DNA of 64,000 nt from Dechloromonas sp. (GCA_028689015.1 JAQTXC010000008.1:1-64000); one strand, 5' to 3'. Shown: positions 40,845 through 50,551, numbered from the stretch's first letter. The notes: a model not told the origin generated them from the sequence alone. A program made the numbers and translations.

Positions 40845-41980
40845 GCGTCCTCTCCGCGCAGCCAGCGTTCACTAAAATCGACATGTTTGATCTGTTGACC
40901 GCGCCAGCCATAGGCCAGGTGGATGCGGCCGTCGCGTGTTTGCAGCAGGCTGGGCGAGGAAAAATCAGCCGCGCCATCATCGGCCTGTTCGATGGTCTGC
41001 GCCATCTGCCAGTGCTGCCCTTGGTCGCTTGAAATCCATAGCTGCAGACGCCCGCGCTCGCCAGGCGGGTTGCCGGCCAGCAACCACAGCCCGCTGCGCA
41101 GGGCCAGGGCGGCATGCGGCGTCGAGGCGAGCGGCACCAGATCCCCGCGCTGGGGTTGCCAGGATTGGCCGGCGTCGTCACTGTGGCTGGCGATGGTCGA
41201 GCCTGCGACATCCTGGCTTTGCAGCAAGGCAGTGACGCGTTGTGGGTCGTGCACGATCAGGGAAGGTTGGTCGGCAGGCTGCAGACTGTGCAATCGTTGC
41301 TTGTTCACGATGCGGCCCTGGGCATCAAGGTGTAGCCATTCGCCGCGCGCGGTCAATAGGTCATGGGAAATCGGCAGGGCCAGGCCACCGTCGGCCAGGG
41401 GGACTGGCGGGGCACTGGTCCGGCTGCCCAAGCTCGACCAGGGCGCCGTGTGCAGCTTGCTGGGCTTGCGCCAGTGCTGGCCAGCATCGGTCGATACGCT
41501 GTAATGAATGCTGTGACCATGGTCCAGGCCAAACACGCTGGCCGTGTACCACAGGTGCAGCCAGCTTCCTTCGACGTAGAGTTGTGGCCGGCTGATCGCG
41601 CCGACTCGGGCAAAGGTGGCGCCAGCCGTGATGCCTCGGTGATTGATCAGGCCTGGCGCTTGCCAGCCGGCATCGGTGCGCAGGCTGAACCAGAGCGCCG
41701 ACTCGGCCTCTTCGCCGGGGATGCTTGATCGCCAGACCGCCGCCAGACGGCCATCGGGCAACTCGGCCAGACTGGGCTCGGCGGCACCCCGGCCGGCCGG
41801 CGGCAGCATTTCACCCCAATAGGCGCGCCTGATCGCTTGCGTGCTACTAAGCGGCGAGGGCGGGGCGAGCAGGGCGGCTGTGGCGACCGGGGCGGCACGC
41901 CAGGACGCTAGGCCCAGGCTGAGGACAAAGGCCAGCGGCGCGGCCCAGGGCAAATGCCTGAATGCCGAGGATGTTTGCAT
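40841..41980 (-). CDS. Exported sialidase-like (BNR/Asp-box) beta-propeller protein
   Basis: 379 residues. An N-terminal hydrophobic segment (about 12-38) is a signal or anchor. At least three Asp-box motifs (STDAGQHW, SDDAGQSW, SSDQGQHW) mark a sialidase-type propeller. Asp-boxes are structural, and I cannot confirm the Arg triad of true neuraminidases, so enzyme activity is open. Coupled to the membrane protein at 40284. In some betaproteobacteria similar proteins sit near surface-glycan or exosortase genes, but nothing of the kind is visible here. Confidence 0.82.
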   Translation of the reverse strand: MQTSSAFRHLPWAAPLAFVLSLGLASWRAAPVATAALLAPPSPLSSTQAIRRAYWGEMLPPAGRGAAEPSLAELPDGRLAAVWRSSIPGEEAESALWFSLRTDAGWQAPGLINHRGITAGATFARVGAISRPQLYVEGSWLHLWYTASVFGLDHGHSIHYSVSTDAGQHWRKPSKLHTAPWSSLGSRTSAPPVPLADGGLALPISHDLLTARGEWLHLDAQGRIVNKQRLHSLQPADQPSLIVHDPQRVTALLQSQDVAGSTIASHSDDAGQSWQPQRGDLVPLASTPHAALALRSGLWLLAGNPPGERGRLQLWISSDQGQHWQMAQTIEQADDGAADFSSPSLLQTRDGRIHLAYGWRGQQIKHVDFSERWLRGEDA

Positions 41981-41993
41981 TGTCCGGTGGTGA

Positions 41994-42791
41994 TCAGCGG
42001 CCAGGGTAATTGGCCGGCCGTTTCTGCATGAAAGCGTCGATGCCTTCGCCGGCGTCGTCGCTCATCATGTTGCAGGCCATGACTTCGCCCGCGTAGTCGT
42101 AGGCCTCGCTCAGGCTCATTTCCAGTTGCCGATAGAACATGCCCTTGCCCATGCGCACGGCGATGGCGCTCTTGGCGAGGATGGACTGGGCCAGGCGTTC
42201 GACTTCGTCGTCCAGCACTTCAGTCGGTACGACGCGGTTGATCAGGCCCTTGGTCCGGGCGTCCTGGGCATCGATGAATTCACCGGTCAGCAACATTTCC
42301 AGCGCGGCCTTGCGGCCAAGATTGCGGGCCAGACCGACGGCGGGCGTCGAACAGAAGAGGCCAACATTGATTCCGGATACAGCGAATTTTGCCCCCTCGG
42401 CCGCCACTGCCAGGTCGCACATCGCGACTAGCTGGCAGCCCGCGGCAGTGGCAATGCCGTGCACCCGGGCGATTACCGGCTGCGGCATCCGGGTGATGCT
42501 CAGCATCAGCTCGCCGCATTGCTGGAACAGCGCCTGCATGAACTCCTTGCGGTGATTGGCACGCATTTCCTTGAGATCATGGCCGGCACAGAAGGCTTTG
42601 CCAGCCCCGGCCAGAATGACGACGCGGACGTGCTCGCTGGCGGCGATGTCGTCCAGTTCGGATTGAAGCGCGGTCAACATCGCTTGGGACAGGGAATTGA
42701 ACTGGCTCGGACGGTTCAGGGTCAGCGTGGTCAGGCCGTCGGTGCGGTCGTCACGCAGGACCAGCGGGGAATTCGGGGTGTCGTGTGGCAT
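41994..42791 (-). CDS. Enoyl-CoA hydratase/isomerase-family protein lacking catalytic glutamates
   Basis: 265-residue crotonase fold resembling the ECHDC3 group. The CoA-binding AFCAGHDLKEM and oxyanion HGIATAAGCQLVAMCD regions are present. Aligned without gaps to rat mitochondrial crotonase, Glu144 is replaced by Gln120 and Glu164 by Gly140, so normal hydration is unlikely. It may act as an isomerase, thioesterase-like or non-catalytic member. Separated by 13 bases from the sialidase-like gene. Confidence 0.9.
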   Translation of the reverse strand: MPHDTPNSPLVLRDDRTDGLTTLTLNRPSQFNSLSQAMLTALQSELDDIAASEHVRVVILAGAGKAFCAGHDLKEMRANHRKEFMQALFQQCGELMLSITRMPQPVIARVHGIATAAGCQLVAMCDLAVAAEGAKFAVSGINVGLFCSTPAVGLARNLGRKAALEMLLTGEFIDAQDARTKGLINRVVPTEVLDDEVERLAQSILAKSAIAVRMGKGMFYRQLEMSLSEAYDYAGEVMACNMMSDDAGEGIDAFMQKRPANYPGR

Positions 42792-42866
42792 GGCTGTCTC
42801 CGGGTTTTATTCTGGTGAGGCGCTAATCTAGCGCAGTGCTGCCGGCACGGCCAGCCGCCCGCGCGG

Positions 42867-42872
42867 TAAAAT
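42867..42872 (+). promoter_or_regulatory. Putative -10 element immediately before dnaE
   Basis: TAAAAT ends seven bases before the dnaE ATG. Transcription starting at the usual distance would begin at the start codon, and no Shine-Dalgarno sequence is seen, so a leaderless mRNA is possible. The -35 is not clear. Confidence 0.35.
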
Positions 42873-42879
42873 CAGCCGG

Positions 42880-45800
42880 ATGAATCCTCCGCGCTACGTT
42901 CACCTCCGCCTGCATTCCGAATATTCCGTGACCGATGGCATTGTCCGCCTCGGCGATGCCGTCAAGCGGGCTGCCGCCGATGGCATGCCGGCGCTGGCGC
43001 TGACCGATCTGGGCAATTTGTTTGGCTTGGTCAAGTTTTACAGTAGTGCGCGTGGCAAGGGCGTCAAGCCGATTGCCGGGGCCGATGTCTGGATTGCCAA
43101 TCCGCAGTCACCGGATGATCCCAGCCGCTTGCTGCTGCTGGTGCGCAATCGCACGGGTTATCAGCAATTGTGCGAATTGCTGACCCGGGCGTATCTGGTC
43201 GAGGGCCGGCGGGAGCGGGCCGAAGTGCACCGCGACTGGTTTGCCGAGATGGGCTGCAGTGGTCTGATTGCTTTGTCTGGGGGGCATCTCGGGGATGTCG
43301 GCGAGGCTTTGCTGAACGGTAATTTCGAATTGGCGCAGAGCCGGGCGATGGCTTGGGAGGCTGTTTTTCCTGGGGCCTTCTATCTCGAAGTGCAGCGTTA
43401 CGGTCAACTGCAGCAGGAGGCCATTGTTCAGCAAACTGCCGATCTGGCGGGCGAACTCGGTTTGCCGCTGGTGGCGACGCATCCGGTGCAGTTTCTCAAT
43501 GAAGATGATTTCCAGGCGCATGAGGCTCGCGTCTGTATCGCCGAGGGCTACGTGCTGGGCGACAGTCGGCGTCCAAAAATTCACACGCCGGCGCAATATT
43601 TCAAGTCGCAAGCCGAGATGGTCGAGTTGTTTGCCGATTTGCCGGAGGCTCTCGAGAACAGTCTGGCGATTGCCCGCCGCTGTAATATCGAGCTGACCCT
43701 CGGGAAAAATTTTCTGCCTGACTTTCCGACGCCACCTGGCATGTCGCTCGACGACTTTCTGGTGGCCGAGGCCAAGGCCGGGCTGGAGGTCCGTCTGGCC
43801 GAGTTGTATCCGGATCCGTCCGTGTGCGCCGAGCGCCGTCCGGAATACGATCAGCGCCTTGAGTTCGAGTGCAAGACCATTTTGCAAATGGGCTTTCCTG
43901 GCTATTTCCTGATCGTGGCCGACTTCATTAACTGGGCCAAGAACAACGGTGTGCCGGTTGGCCCGGGTCGGGGTTCCGGTGCCGGCTCGCTGGTCGCTTA
44001 CAGCTTGCGCATTACCGACCTCGACCCGCTGGCCTATGCCTTGCTGTTCGAGCGCTTCCTGAACCCGGAACGGGTATCGATGCCCGACTTCGACATCGAT
44101 TTCTGTCAGGACAATCGCTGGCGGGTGATCGAATACGTCCGTGCCCATTACGGCGCGCAGGCGGTCAGCCAGATCGCCACTTTTGGCACGATGTCCTCGA
44201 AGGCGGTGATTCGCGACGTCGGCCGGGTGTTCAGTCTGCCGTATTCAATGTGCGATCGCATTTCCAAGCTGATCCCCATCGTCCAGAACAAACCGGTGTC
44301 GCTGGCCGAAGCGCTGGAGCAGGAACCGCAATTGCGGGAAATGATGGAGGGTGACGGCGATGGCGAAACCATCCGCGAATTGTTCGACCTGGCCGGTCGT
44401 TTGGAGGATCTGACGCGTAACGTCGGCATGCACGCCGGTGGTGTGTTGATTGCGCCGGGCAAGATCACCGATTTCTGTCCGATCTATCAGGCGACTGGCG
44501 CTGATGCCTCGCCCGTTTCTCAGTTCGACAAGGACGACGTCGAGAAGGCCGGCCTGGTTAAATTCGACTTCCTCGGCCTGCGCAACCTGACGATTATCGA
44601 ACTGGCGCTCAAGTACATCGAGCGCATGACTGGCGAGCGTCTGGACTTGATGTCGCTCGGTTTTGACGATCCCGGTGCCTACCAGATCCTGAAGGATGCC
44701 AATACCACGGCGATCTTCCAGGTCGAATCGGAGGGCATGAAGAAACTGTTGAAGAAGCTGGCGCCCGACCGCTTCGAAGATATCATCGCTGTGCTCGCAC
44801 TCTACCGTCCCGGCCCGCTCGGTTCGGGCATGGTCGACGACTTCATTTTGCGGAAAAAGGGCCAGCAGGCCATCGATTACTTCCACCCCGACCTGACTGC
44901 CTGTTTGTCGCCGACCTATGGCGTCATCGTGTACCAGGAACAGGTGATGCAGATCTCGCAGATCATCGGCGGCTACACGCTGGGTGGTGCCGACATGCTG
45001 CGCCGCGCGATGGGCAAGAAAAAGCCCGAAGAAATGGCCAAGCACCGCGAGACGATTGCTGCTGGCGCCAAGGAGCGCGGCTACGATCCGGCACTGGCCG
45101 AACAGCTGTTCGACCTGATGACCAAGTTTGCGGAATACGGCTTCAACAAGTCGCACACCGCCGCCTACGCCGTTGTGACCTATCACACCGCATGGCTTAA
45201 GCGTTACCACTGCGCCGCCTTCATGGCCGCTACCTTGTCGTCGGATATGGACAATACCGACACGGTGAAAATCTTCTACGAAGACACCCTTGCCAACAAA
45301 ATCAAGGTCTTGCCACCGGATGTGAACGCCTCAAATTATCGTTTTGAGCCGGTCGACCGCGACACCATTCGTTACGGCCTGGGGGCGGTCAAGGGCACCG
45401 GTGAGCAGGCGGTCAATGTCATTCTCAAGGCGCGGGAAGCGGGCGGGCCATTCAAGGATTTGTTCGATTTCTGTCAGCGTTGCGACAAGCGTCAGGTGAA
45501 TCGTCGCACCATCGAAGCATTGATTCGCGCCGGCGCTTTTGACCTGATTGGCCCCCCCGCCACTGATGGCGAGGCGGACCGTCACCGCTTGCTGGCCACG
45601 GTGGGGGTGGCGATGGAGTTTGCCGAGCAGGCCGAACGGAATGCCATGCAGACCAGCTTGTTCGATATTGCTGATGTCGGCGAGGCGCATGCCCCGGAAT
45701 ATGTCAGCGTCCGGCCCTGGGGCGAAAAATCACGCCTGATGGAAGAAAAAACGGCGCTGGGCTTTTTCTTTTCCGGTCATCCCTACAACACCTGCAAAAA

Positions 45801-46344
45801 GGAATTGGCCCGTTTCATCCGTCGACCGCTGAATCGCCTGGAGCCGGCCAAGGAAATGACGGCCTTGGCTGGGGTGGTGGTCGGTATCCGTACCCAGATG
45901 ACACGGCGCGGAAAAATGCTGTTTGTCCAGATGGACGACGGCACGGCGATGGTCGAGGTCTCGGTGTTCAACGAGTTGTTTGAGGCCGAGCGCAGCAAGA
46001 TTGTCACCGACGAGGTGTTAGTCGTTGAGGGCAAGGTCAGTTACGACGATTTCTCCGGGGGGAACCGGGTGGTCGCCGATAAATTGCTGACTTTGGGCGA
46101 GGCGCGGGCACGTTTTGCTCGCCATTTACAACTGCAGATACATCATCAGCCCGATGCTCGCCAGCTGAAATCCTTGCTGCAGCCATTCGCGCCGGGACCG
46201 GCGGTGGTCCGCCTGCATTACCGCAACGCGCAGGCCGAGTGCGAACTGCTGGTGGGCGACGCGCTGCGGGTTCGCCTGGACGATGCCTTGCTCGAAGCCC
46301 TGGGCAGTTGTCAGCAGGTTGCGCGTTTCGAGATTGTTTATTAA
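42880..46344 (+). CDS. dnaE: DNA polymerase III alpha subunit
   Basis: Replicative polymerase of 1154 residues. The N-terminal PHP domain begins VHLRLHSEYSVTDG. The palm acidic residues are in MPDFDIDFC, with GPGRGSGAGSLVAY before them. The thumb/fingers region and HhH follow. An OB-fold near 980-1060 (MTALAGVVVGIRTQMTRRGKMLFV) and the C-terminal tau-binding part close it. Full length, no frameshift. Upstream is the divergent crotonase-like gene. Confidence 0.98.
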   Translation: MNPPRYVHLRLHSEYSVTDGIVRLGDAVKRAAADGMPALALTDLGNLFGLVKFYSSARGKGVKPIAGADVWIANPQSPDDPSRLLLLVRNRTGYQQLCELLTRAYLVEGRRERAEVHRDWFAEMGCSGLIALSGGHLGDVGEALLNGNFELAQSRAMAWEAVFPGAFYLEVQRYGQLQQEAIVQQTADLAGELGLPLVATHPVQFLNEDDFQAHEARVCIAEGYVLGDSRRPKIHTPAQYFKSQAEMVELFADLPEALENSLAIARRCNIELTLGKNFLPDFPTPPGMSLDDFLVAEAKAGLEVRLAELYPDPSVCAERRPEYDQRLEFECKTILQMGFPGYFLIVADFINWAKNNGVPVGPGRGSGAGSLVAYSLRITDLDPLAYALLFERFLNPERVSMPDFDIDFCQDNRWRVIEYVRAHYGAQAVSQIATFGTMSSKAVIRDVGRVFSLPYSMCDRISKLIPIVQNKPVSLAEALEQEPQLREMMEGDGDGETIRELFDLAGRLEDLTRNVGMHAGGVLIAPGKITDFCPIYQATGADASPVSQFDKDDVEKAGLVKFDFLGLRNLTIIELALKYIERMTGERLDLMSLGFDDPGAYQILKDANTTAIFQVESEGMKKLLKKLAPDRFEDIIAVLALYRPGPLGSGMVDDFILRKKGQQAIDYFHPDLTACLSPTYGVIVYQEQVMQISQIIGGYTLGGADMLRRAMGKKKPEEMAKHRETIAAGAKERGYDPALAEQLFDLMTKFAEYGFNKSHTAAYAVVTYHTAWLKRYHCAAFMAATLSSDMDNTDTVKIFYEDTLANKIKVLPPDVNASNYRFEPVDRDTIRYGLGAVKGTGEQAVNVILKAREAGGPFKDLFDFCQRCDKRQVNRRTIEALIRAGAFDLIGPPATDGEADRHRLLATVGVAMEFAEQAERNAMQTSLFDIADVGEAHAPEYVSVRPWGEKSRLMEEKTALGFFFSGHPYNTCKKELARFIRRPLNRLEPAKEMTALAGVVVGIRTQMTRRGKMLFVQMDDGTAMVEVSVFNELFEAERSKIVTDEVLVVEGKVSYDDFSGGNRVVADKLLTLGEARARFARHLQLQIHHQPDARQLKSLLQPFAPGPAVVRLHYRNAQAECELLVGDALRVRLDDALLEALGSCQQVARFEIVY

Positions 46345-46384
46345 CGGCCTTGGCGTGAGGGGGGGCCGTTGTGCCAAGGCCGTT
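46343..46384. terminator. Bidirectional hairpin between dnaE and the chemoreceptor
   Basis: Perfect 12-bp inverted repeat AACGGCCTTGGC / GCCAAGGCCGTT around an 18-base loop. The loop contains a second GGCCGTT that could pair with the same left arm. It lies between convergent genes and overlaps the dnaE stop. There is no T-run, so it is not a textbook intrinsic terminator. Confidence 0.4.
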
Positions 46385-46395
46385 GCGAGCAGGTC

Positions 46396-47913
46396 TTAGA
46401 GCACCATCTCGCTCTTGAAGCCAATTCGCACGGCACCCCAGTGGCGGCCATTGATCATGATCGGCATGGACAAATCATTGAGCACTTCGCCGGTATCGCG
46501 GACGTAGGTCTGAAATAGTGACGATTTTTGGTTGCGGGCTAGTTTGAGGCCAACCGGGTCATTGAAAATGCGCTTGTGCCGGCATTTTCCGAGGTCGGTG
46601 GCGGGGTCGCCGGAGGGTGGGTTGGAAAACTGGCTGTTATGGGCTGGCGCATAGCCGTTGTTGTCCACCGCCAAGGAATAAACCAGGCCCGGCATTTTCT
46701 GCAGTAAATCATCATAAAGCCGGGTCATTTCGCCGTCGCACTGAGCATCGTAGGCCGTGGTGTAGCGTTTGGGATTGGACGCGGCAATTTCCTTGTAGGC
46801 TTGGTCGAAGACATTGACGCCGCGGTCGGCCAGGCGCTGCAGAATGCTTGCGGTCTGGTCACGGAAGGTGGTGCATTGGTCGTGCAGGGTGTCGAAACCA
46901 CTGTTGCCGGTGCGGAAGTCAGCCAGGGTGCACTGCAGGTCCTCGGTTGATTCGCGCAGGGTCTTGGCCGACTCCTGGCACTGTTTCATCCGCCCCGAGA
47001 TATCGACCGAGTGATTGCGAATTTCTTCGACCTCGCGATGAATGGTGTCATTGCTCTCGCGCAGGTTGTAAATGGCCGACGAAATGGTGCTCAGTTGCTC
47101 GGTGGTTTGCTTGAAATCATTGACCATCGTGCCGAGGTCTGCGGCCGAGGTTTCAATGTAGCCGTTAGCACGGGTGACCTCGCCGACAATGGTCTGGGTC
47201 TTGCTGGAGGTGTCGGCGACCAGATTGATCATCGACTGGGTGTTCTGGCCAATGACCTGGGTAGCGGTCTTGACCTTTTCGGCCAGTTTGCGCACTTCGT
47301 CCGCAACCACGGCGAAACCGCGGCCTGCCTCGCCCGCCCGGGCGGCTTCAATGGCGGCATTGAGGGCCAGCAAATTGGTTTGGTCCGAAATGTCGTTGAT
47401 CAGCGAAACGATTTCGTTGATTTTCATCGAGCTGGCGTGGAGTTCGGTAACGGTGGACGAGAAATGTTCGATATGTTCGTTGGTCGACCGCATGGTGCTG
47501 GCGACGGTTTCCATCTGGGTTAGCGAGCGCTGCGCCAGATCGAGATTGTTTTGGGTGGATGACTGAATGGCGTCGGCATTAACCGTGACGTCACGGACCG
47601 CCACATTCACCCGGTTGCTCGATTCGAACACTTCGCCGGCCAGCGCTTCCTGGCGGCGCACGGCGTCGCTGGTGAGCTGGACCAAATGGTTCATTCGCGC
47701 CGCGTCGACCGCGATGCTGACGCTACGTTCGCGGGCGTGTGAAATCAGTCCGCGTACCCGGGCAAAAAAGCGGTTGATATTGGCTGCGACGCGACCGCCC
47801 GTGTCATGCCCTGGTGTGCCGACCTGGTGTGAGAGATCGGCCTGGCCATCGGCAATGGCCGCCAGGTCGCGGTCCATCTTGTCCAGTGCGGTATTGTTTC
47901 CGAACCACCCCAT
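46396..47913 (-). CDS. Soluble methyl-accepting chemotaxis protein with C-terminal sensor
   Basis: 505 residues and no transmembrane segment. The signalling domain comes first: the kinase-control hairpin tip [21 protein letters not shown] is at about 172-192, flanked by long coiled-coil arms. A C-terminal region (about 345-505) with [16 protein letters not shown] and [12 protein letters not shown] looks like a Cache-type sensor fold, as in a group of cytoplasmic MCPs. The order is the reverse of a normal chemoreceptor. AGGAGA ribosome-binding site. The HTH-receiver gene lies just upstream on the same strand. Confidence 0.9.
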   Translation of the reverse strand: MGWFGNNTALDKMDRDLAAIADGQADLSHQVGTPGHDTGGRVAANINRFFARVRGLISHARERSVSIAVDAARMNHLVQLTSDAVRRQEALAGEVFESSNRVNVAVRDVTVNADAIQSSTQNNLDLAQRSLTQMETVASTMRSTNEHIEHFSSTVTELHASSMKINEIVSLINDISDQTNLLALNAAIEAARAGEAGRGFAVVADEVRKLAEKVKTATQVIGQNTQSMINLVADTSSKTQTIVGEVTRANGYIETSAADLGTMVNDFKQTTEQLSTISSAIYNLRESNDTIHREVEEIRNHSVDISGRMKQCQESAKTLRESTEDLQCTLADFRTGNSGFDTLHDQCTTFRDQTASILQRLADRGVNVFDQAYKEIAASNPKRYTTAYDAQCDGEMTRLYDDLLQKMPGLVYSLAVDNNGYAPAHNSQFSNPPSGDPATDLGKCRHKRIFNDPVGLKLARNQKSSLFQTYVRDTGEVLNDLSMPIMINGRHWGAVRIGFKSEMVL

Positions 47914-48005
47914 GCGCTTGTCTCCTCTTTAATTTATTGATCGGCTGAGGGTTTTGAGCGCTGATCATACGCTGCTGGGCGTCGCATTGTCACGGGCTGG
48001 CTGGC

Positions 48006-48587
48006 TCAGGGCTGGCGTTGTCGGGCGGCCAGGCAGGCGAGCAGGAAACCCTTGATTTCATGAAAGGGAACCGGCTTGCTGAAGATGGTGATATTGCCAG
48101 GCAAACCACCTTCTTCAATTTCCTTTTTGGTGATGGCGCTGACCACAACAATTTCCATGTCGACCAGGGTGTCGTTGGCGCGCAAGCGGCGAATGAGCTC
48201 GTAGCCATCCATGCCGGGCATCAGCAAATCCGCAATCAGGATGTCTGGGCGGCGTTGCCCGACCTGCAGCAGGGCTTCAAAACCATCGGCGACCACGCGG
48301 AGGGAAATCGGTAATTTCCAGCTGTCGACCGTGGCGCGGTAGACCTTCTGCAATTGCGGATCGTCTTCGGCAATCAGGATGTCCAGATGGTGGTTGGCCC
48401 CGCTGGAATTTTGCTTCAGGCGGCGGGCAAGCAGGGCCTCAACGGCACTGGCCGGAATGCGGCGGTGGCCGCCGGCTGTTTTCCAAGCATCGAGTGCGCC
48501 ACTCTCGACCATGTTCTGGACGGTGCCAAGAGAAACGCCAAGCCGGAGTGCTGCCTGACGAGTGCTAAGGAATTCACGATCGGGCAT
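48006..48587 (-). CDS. HTH (MerR/excisionase-type)-receiver domain protein
   Basis: 193 residues. The N-terminal 55 residues (FLSTRQAALRLGVSLGTVQNMVESG, then KTAGGHRRIP) form a MerR/excisionase-like DNA-binding domain. Residues 67-190 are a receiver with Asp75/Asp76, phosphoacceptor Asp120 (LIADLLMPGMDG), Ser150 and Lys171. The DNA-binding part precedes the receiver, the opposite of ordinary response regulators. It is 92 bases upstream of the soluble chemoreceptor and likely cotranscribed. No kinase gene is beside it. Confidence 0.9.
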   Translation of the reverse strand: MPDREFLSTRQAALRLGVSLGTVQNMVESGALDAWKTAGGHRRIPASAVEALLARRLKQNSSGANHHLDILIAEDDPQLQKVYRATVDSWKLPISLRVVADGFEALLQVGQRRPDILIADLLMPGMDGYELIRRLRANDTLVDMEIVVVSAITKKEIEEGGLPGNITIFSKPVPFHEIKGFLLACLAARQRQP

Positions 48588-48646
48588 AGTGCGCTATCAA
48601 GTTGCAAAAGTTCTAAATTCTAACTTGAATTTGCCGCCCATGTAAC

Positions 48647-48673
48647 AAAAAACCCCCGTTTTCGTAGGGGGTT
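48647..48673 (-). terminator. Intrinsic terminator of the SulP gene
   Basis: AACCCCC / GGGGGTT stem with a nine-base loop; on the minus strand a run of six T follows. It lies about 80 bases beyond the sulP stop and before the HTH-receiver gene. Confidence 0.75.
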
Positions 48674-48754
48674 AGTTGGGTTTGTGCAAATCAATATTTA
48701 TTGGTTTTGATAATTTAGAGAGATTGTCGACCGCGAGAGGGGGCGAGGTGGAAT

Positions 48755-50446
48755 TTAATAGTCGTCGTCGCTACCGCCCATCAGGCTGGGCAGCAGATTG
48801 CCGGCCCGGTTCAGCGCAGCCGGTAGATCCGTGCATACATTGTCATCGCCCAGGTGGTCGATGAAGCCGGCGCGGAAAAGCAGAGAGCCCGGTTGCGAGT
48901 TGAGGCCGCAGAGCAGAAGTGTGCAGCCGCGTTTTTTCAGCTGGTCGAGCAGATTTTCCAGGCCTTCCAGGCCGGTGGTGTCGAGTTGGATCAGGCGGGT
49001 CATGTCGAGAATGACGACCTCCGGATGCCCGGCGCGGGGGTCGAGCAGTTCTTCCAGCTTATTGACCGCACCGAAAAACAGCGAGCCGAACAATTGCCAG
49101 GCCGCAACGCGCATCGAGCCGTCCGGATAGATGAAGCGGGGTTCTTCGGCCTCGTCGGGGAGCGGCAGGCGTTCGATGCGAGTGAGCTCGGACATCCGGT
49201 AAATAAAAAACAGGCTGGCCAGCACCATGCCCAGTTCGACGGCGATGGTCAGATCGAAGAGTACGGTCAGTAGAAAAGTAGTGAGCAGGATGGCGCGGTA
49301 GTTCCACGAAAAGCGATGCAGTTCGCGAAACTTGTCCCACTCGCCCATATTGATGGCGACCACCATGACGATGGCCGACAGGGTGGCCAGTGGAACGTAG
49401 GCGGCCAGGGGGGCGGCAATCAGGACAATGCCGAGCAGGACCAGGGCATGGATGATGCCGGCAATCGGGGTGCGGCCGCCGGTTCGGACATTGGTGGTCG
49501 TGCGGGCGATGGCGCCGGTGGCAGCAAAGCCGCCGAATAACGGGGCGGCCAGGTTGGACAGCCCCTGGGCGATCAGTTCCTGGTTGGGGTCGTGGCGGTC
49601 GTCGATCTGGCTGTCGGCAACGCGAGCGGAGAGCAGGGATTCGATGGCGCCGAGCAGGGCGATGGTAATGGCGGGCGAGATCAGCTTGCCAATATCGCTG
49701 ATTGCCAGGTCCGGCAGGCCAAAGGCGGGCAATTCTTGAGGAATGCCGTTGAAACGGCTACCAATGGTGGCGACCGGCAATTCGAGGGCCCAGGCGACCA
49801 GGGTGCCGACCAGCAGGACGGCGAGTGGGCCGGGTGCGCGCCGCAAGGCGGGCAGCACGGCTGCCAGGCGGTTGTAGAACAGCAGAAACAGGAAGCAACT
49901 GACCGAAAGGGCCAGGGTCGGCAGGTCGACCGTGTGTGCGTGGTTGGCCAGGGTGCGGATGCGTTCGAAAAATTCAGCCGGCAGATTGTCGATGGCGAGG
50001 CCGAAGAAATCCTTGATCTGGGCCAGGAAGATGACGACGGCGATGCCGTTGGTGAAGCCGATGACAACACTGACCGGGATGAAGCGGATCAATTGCCCTA
50101 AACGGGCAAAACCCATGGCGAGCAGCATGGCGCCAGCCAGCATGGTGGCGCCGAGCAGGTTGCCAAAGCCGTGGGCGGCGACGATGCCGTAGACGATGGG
50201 AATGAAGGCGCCGGTCGGGCCGCCAATCTGCACGCGCGAGCCGCCGAGTGCGGCGGTGATAAATCCAGCCACGATGGCCGTCCAGATGCCGGCGGTGGGT
50301 GAGCAGCCAGAGGCGATGGCAAAGGCCATGGCGAGCGGCAGGGCCAGTACGCCGACGGTGATGCCGGCAGCGAGATCCTTGCTGAATTGGGCGCGGTCAT
50401 AGCCTGGCAGGCAATCCAGCAACTTGGGGCGGAAGGCGATTTTCAT
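48755..50446 (-). CDS. SulP-family anion transporter with STAS domain
   Basis: 563-residue inner-membrane protein. About ten to twelve hydrophobic segments occupy residues 25-430, including SGCSPTAGIWTAIVAGF and GGPTGAF, typical of SulP. The STAS domain lies at about 445-545 (VVILDMTRLIQLDTTGLEGLENL). Substrate may be sulfate, bicarbonate or another anion; no carbonic anhydrase gene is adjacent to indicate bicarbonate. It has a near-consensus promoter and is divergent from a ribbon-helix-helix gene. Confidence 0.93.
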   Translation of the reverse strand: MKIAFRPKLLDCLPGYDRAQFSKDLAAGITVGVLALPLAMAFAIASGCSPTAGIWTAIVAGFITAALGGSRVQIGGPTGAFIPIVYGIVAAHGFGNLLGATMLAGAMLLAMGFARLGQLIRFIPVSVVIGFTNGIAVVIFLAQIKDFFGLAIDNLPAEFFERIRTLANHAHTVDLPTLALSVSCFLFLLFYNRLAAVLPALRRAPGPLAVLLVGTLVAWALELPVATIGSRFNGIPQELPAFGLPDLAISDIGKLISPAITIALLGAIESLLSARVADSQIDDRHDPNQELIAQGLSNLAAPLFGGFAATGAIARTTTNVRTGGRTPIAGIIHALVLLGIVLIAAPLAAYVPLATLSAIVMVVAINMGEWDKFRELHRFSWNYRAILLTTFLLTVLFDLTIAVELGMVLASLFFIYRMSELTRIERLPLPDEAEEPRFIYPDGSMRVAAWQLFGSLFFGAVNKLEELLDPRAGHPEVVILDMTRLIQLDTTGLEGLENLLDQLKKRGCTLLLCGLNSQPGSLLFRAGFIDHLGDDNVCTDLPAALNRAGNLLPSLMGGSDDDY

Positions 50447-50473
50447 GATCGGCGCTCAAAAGGCAAGCCGTCG

Positions 50474-50501
50474 ATTATATGAACACAGGGTTAATCGTCA
50501 A
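50474..50501 (-). promoter_or_regulatory. Sigma70 promoter of the SulP gene
   Basis: On the minus strand TTGACG (50501-50496), 16 bases, TATAAT (50479-50474). It would give a leader of about 20 nucleotides before the ATG at 50446. Confidence 0.7.
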
Positions 50502-50511
50502 TGATCATCGT

Positions 50512-50530
50512 ATGTTAATATCGTTAACAT
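50512..50530. promoter_or_regulatory. Inverted repeat ATGTTAA-N5-TTAACAT, likely operator
   Basis: Perfect 7-bp arms, five-base centre, 10 bases upstream of the sulP -35 and 21 bases before the ribbon-helix-helix start. The position between divergent genes suits a regulator site. Confidence 0.55.
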
Positions 50531-50551
50531 TAAAGAACGTTTGATCTTGTC

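Noticed and set aside
40841-41980. Confirmed neuraminidase
   Set aside because: Asp-boxes are visible, but I could not identify the catalytic arginine triad, so only sialidase-like is claimed.
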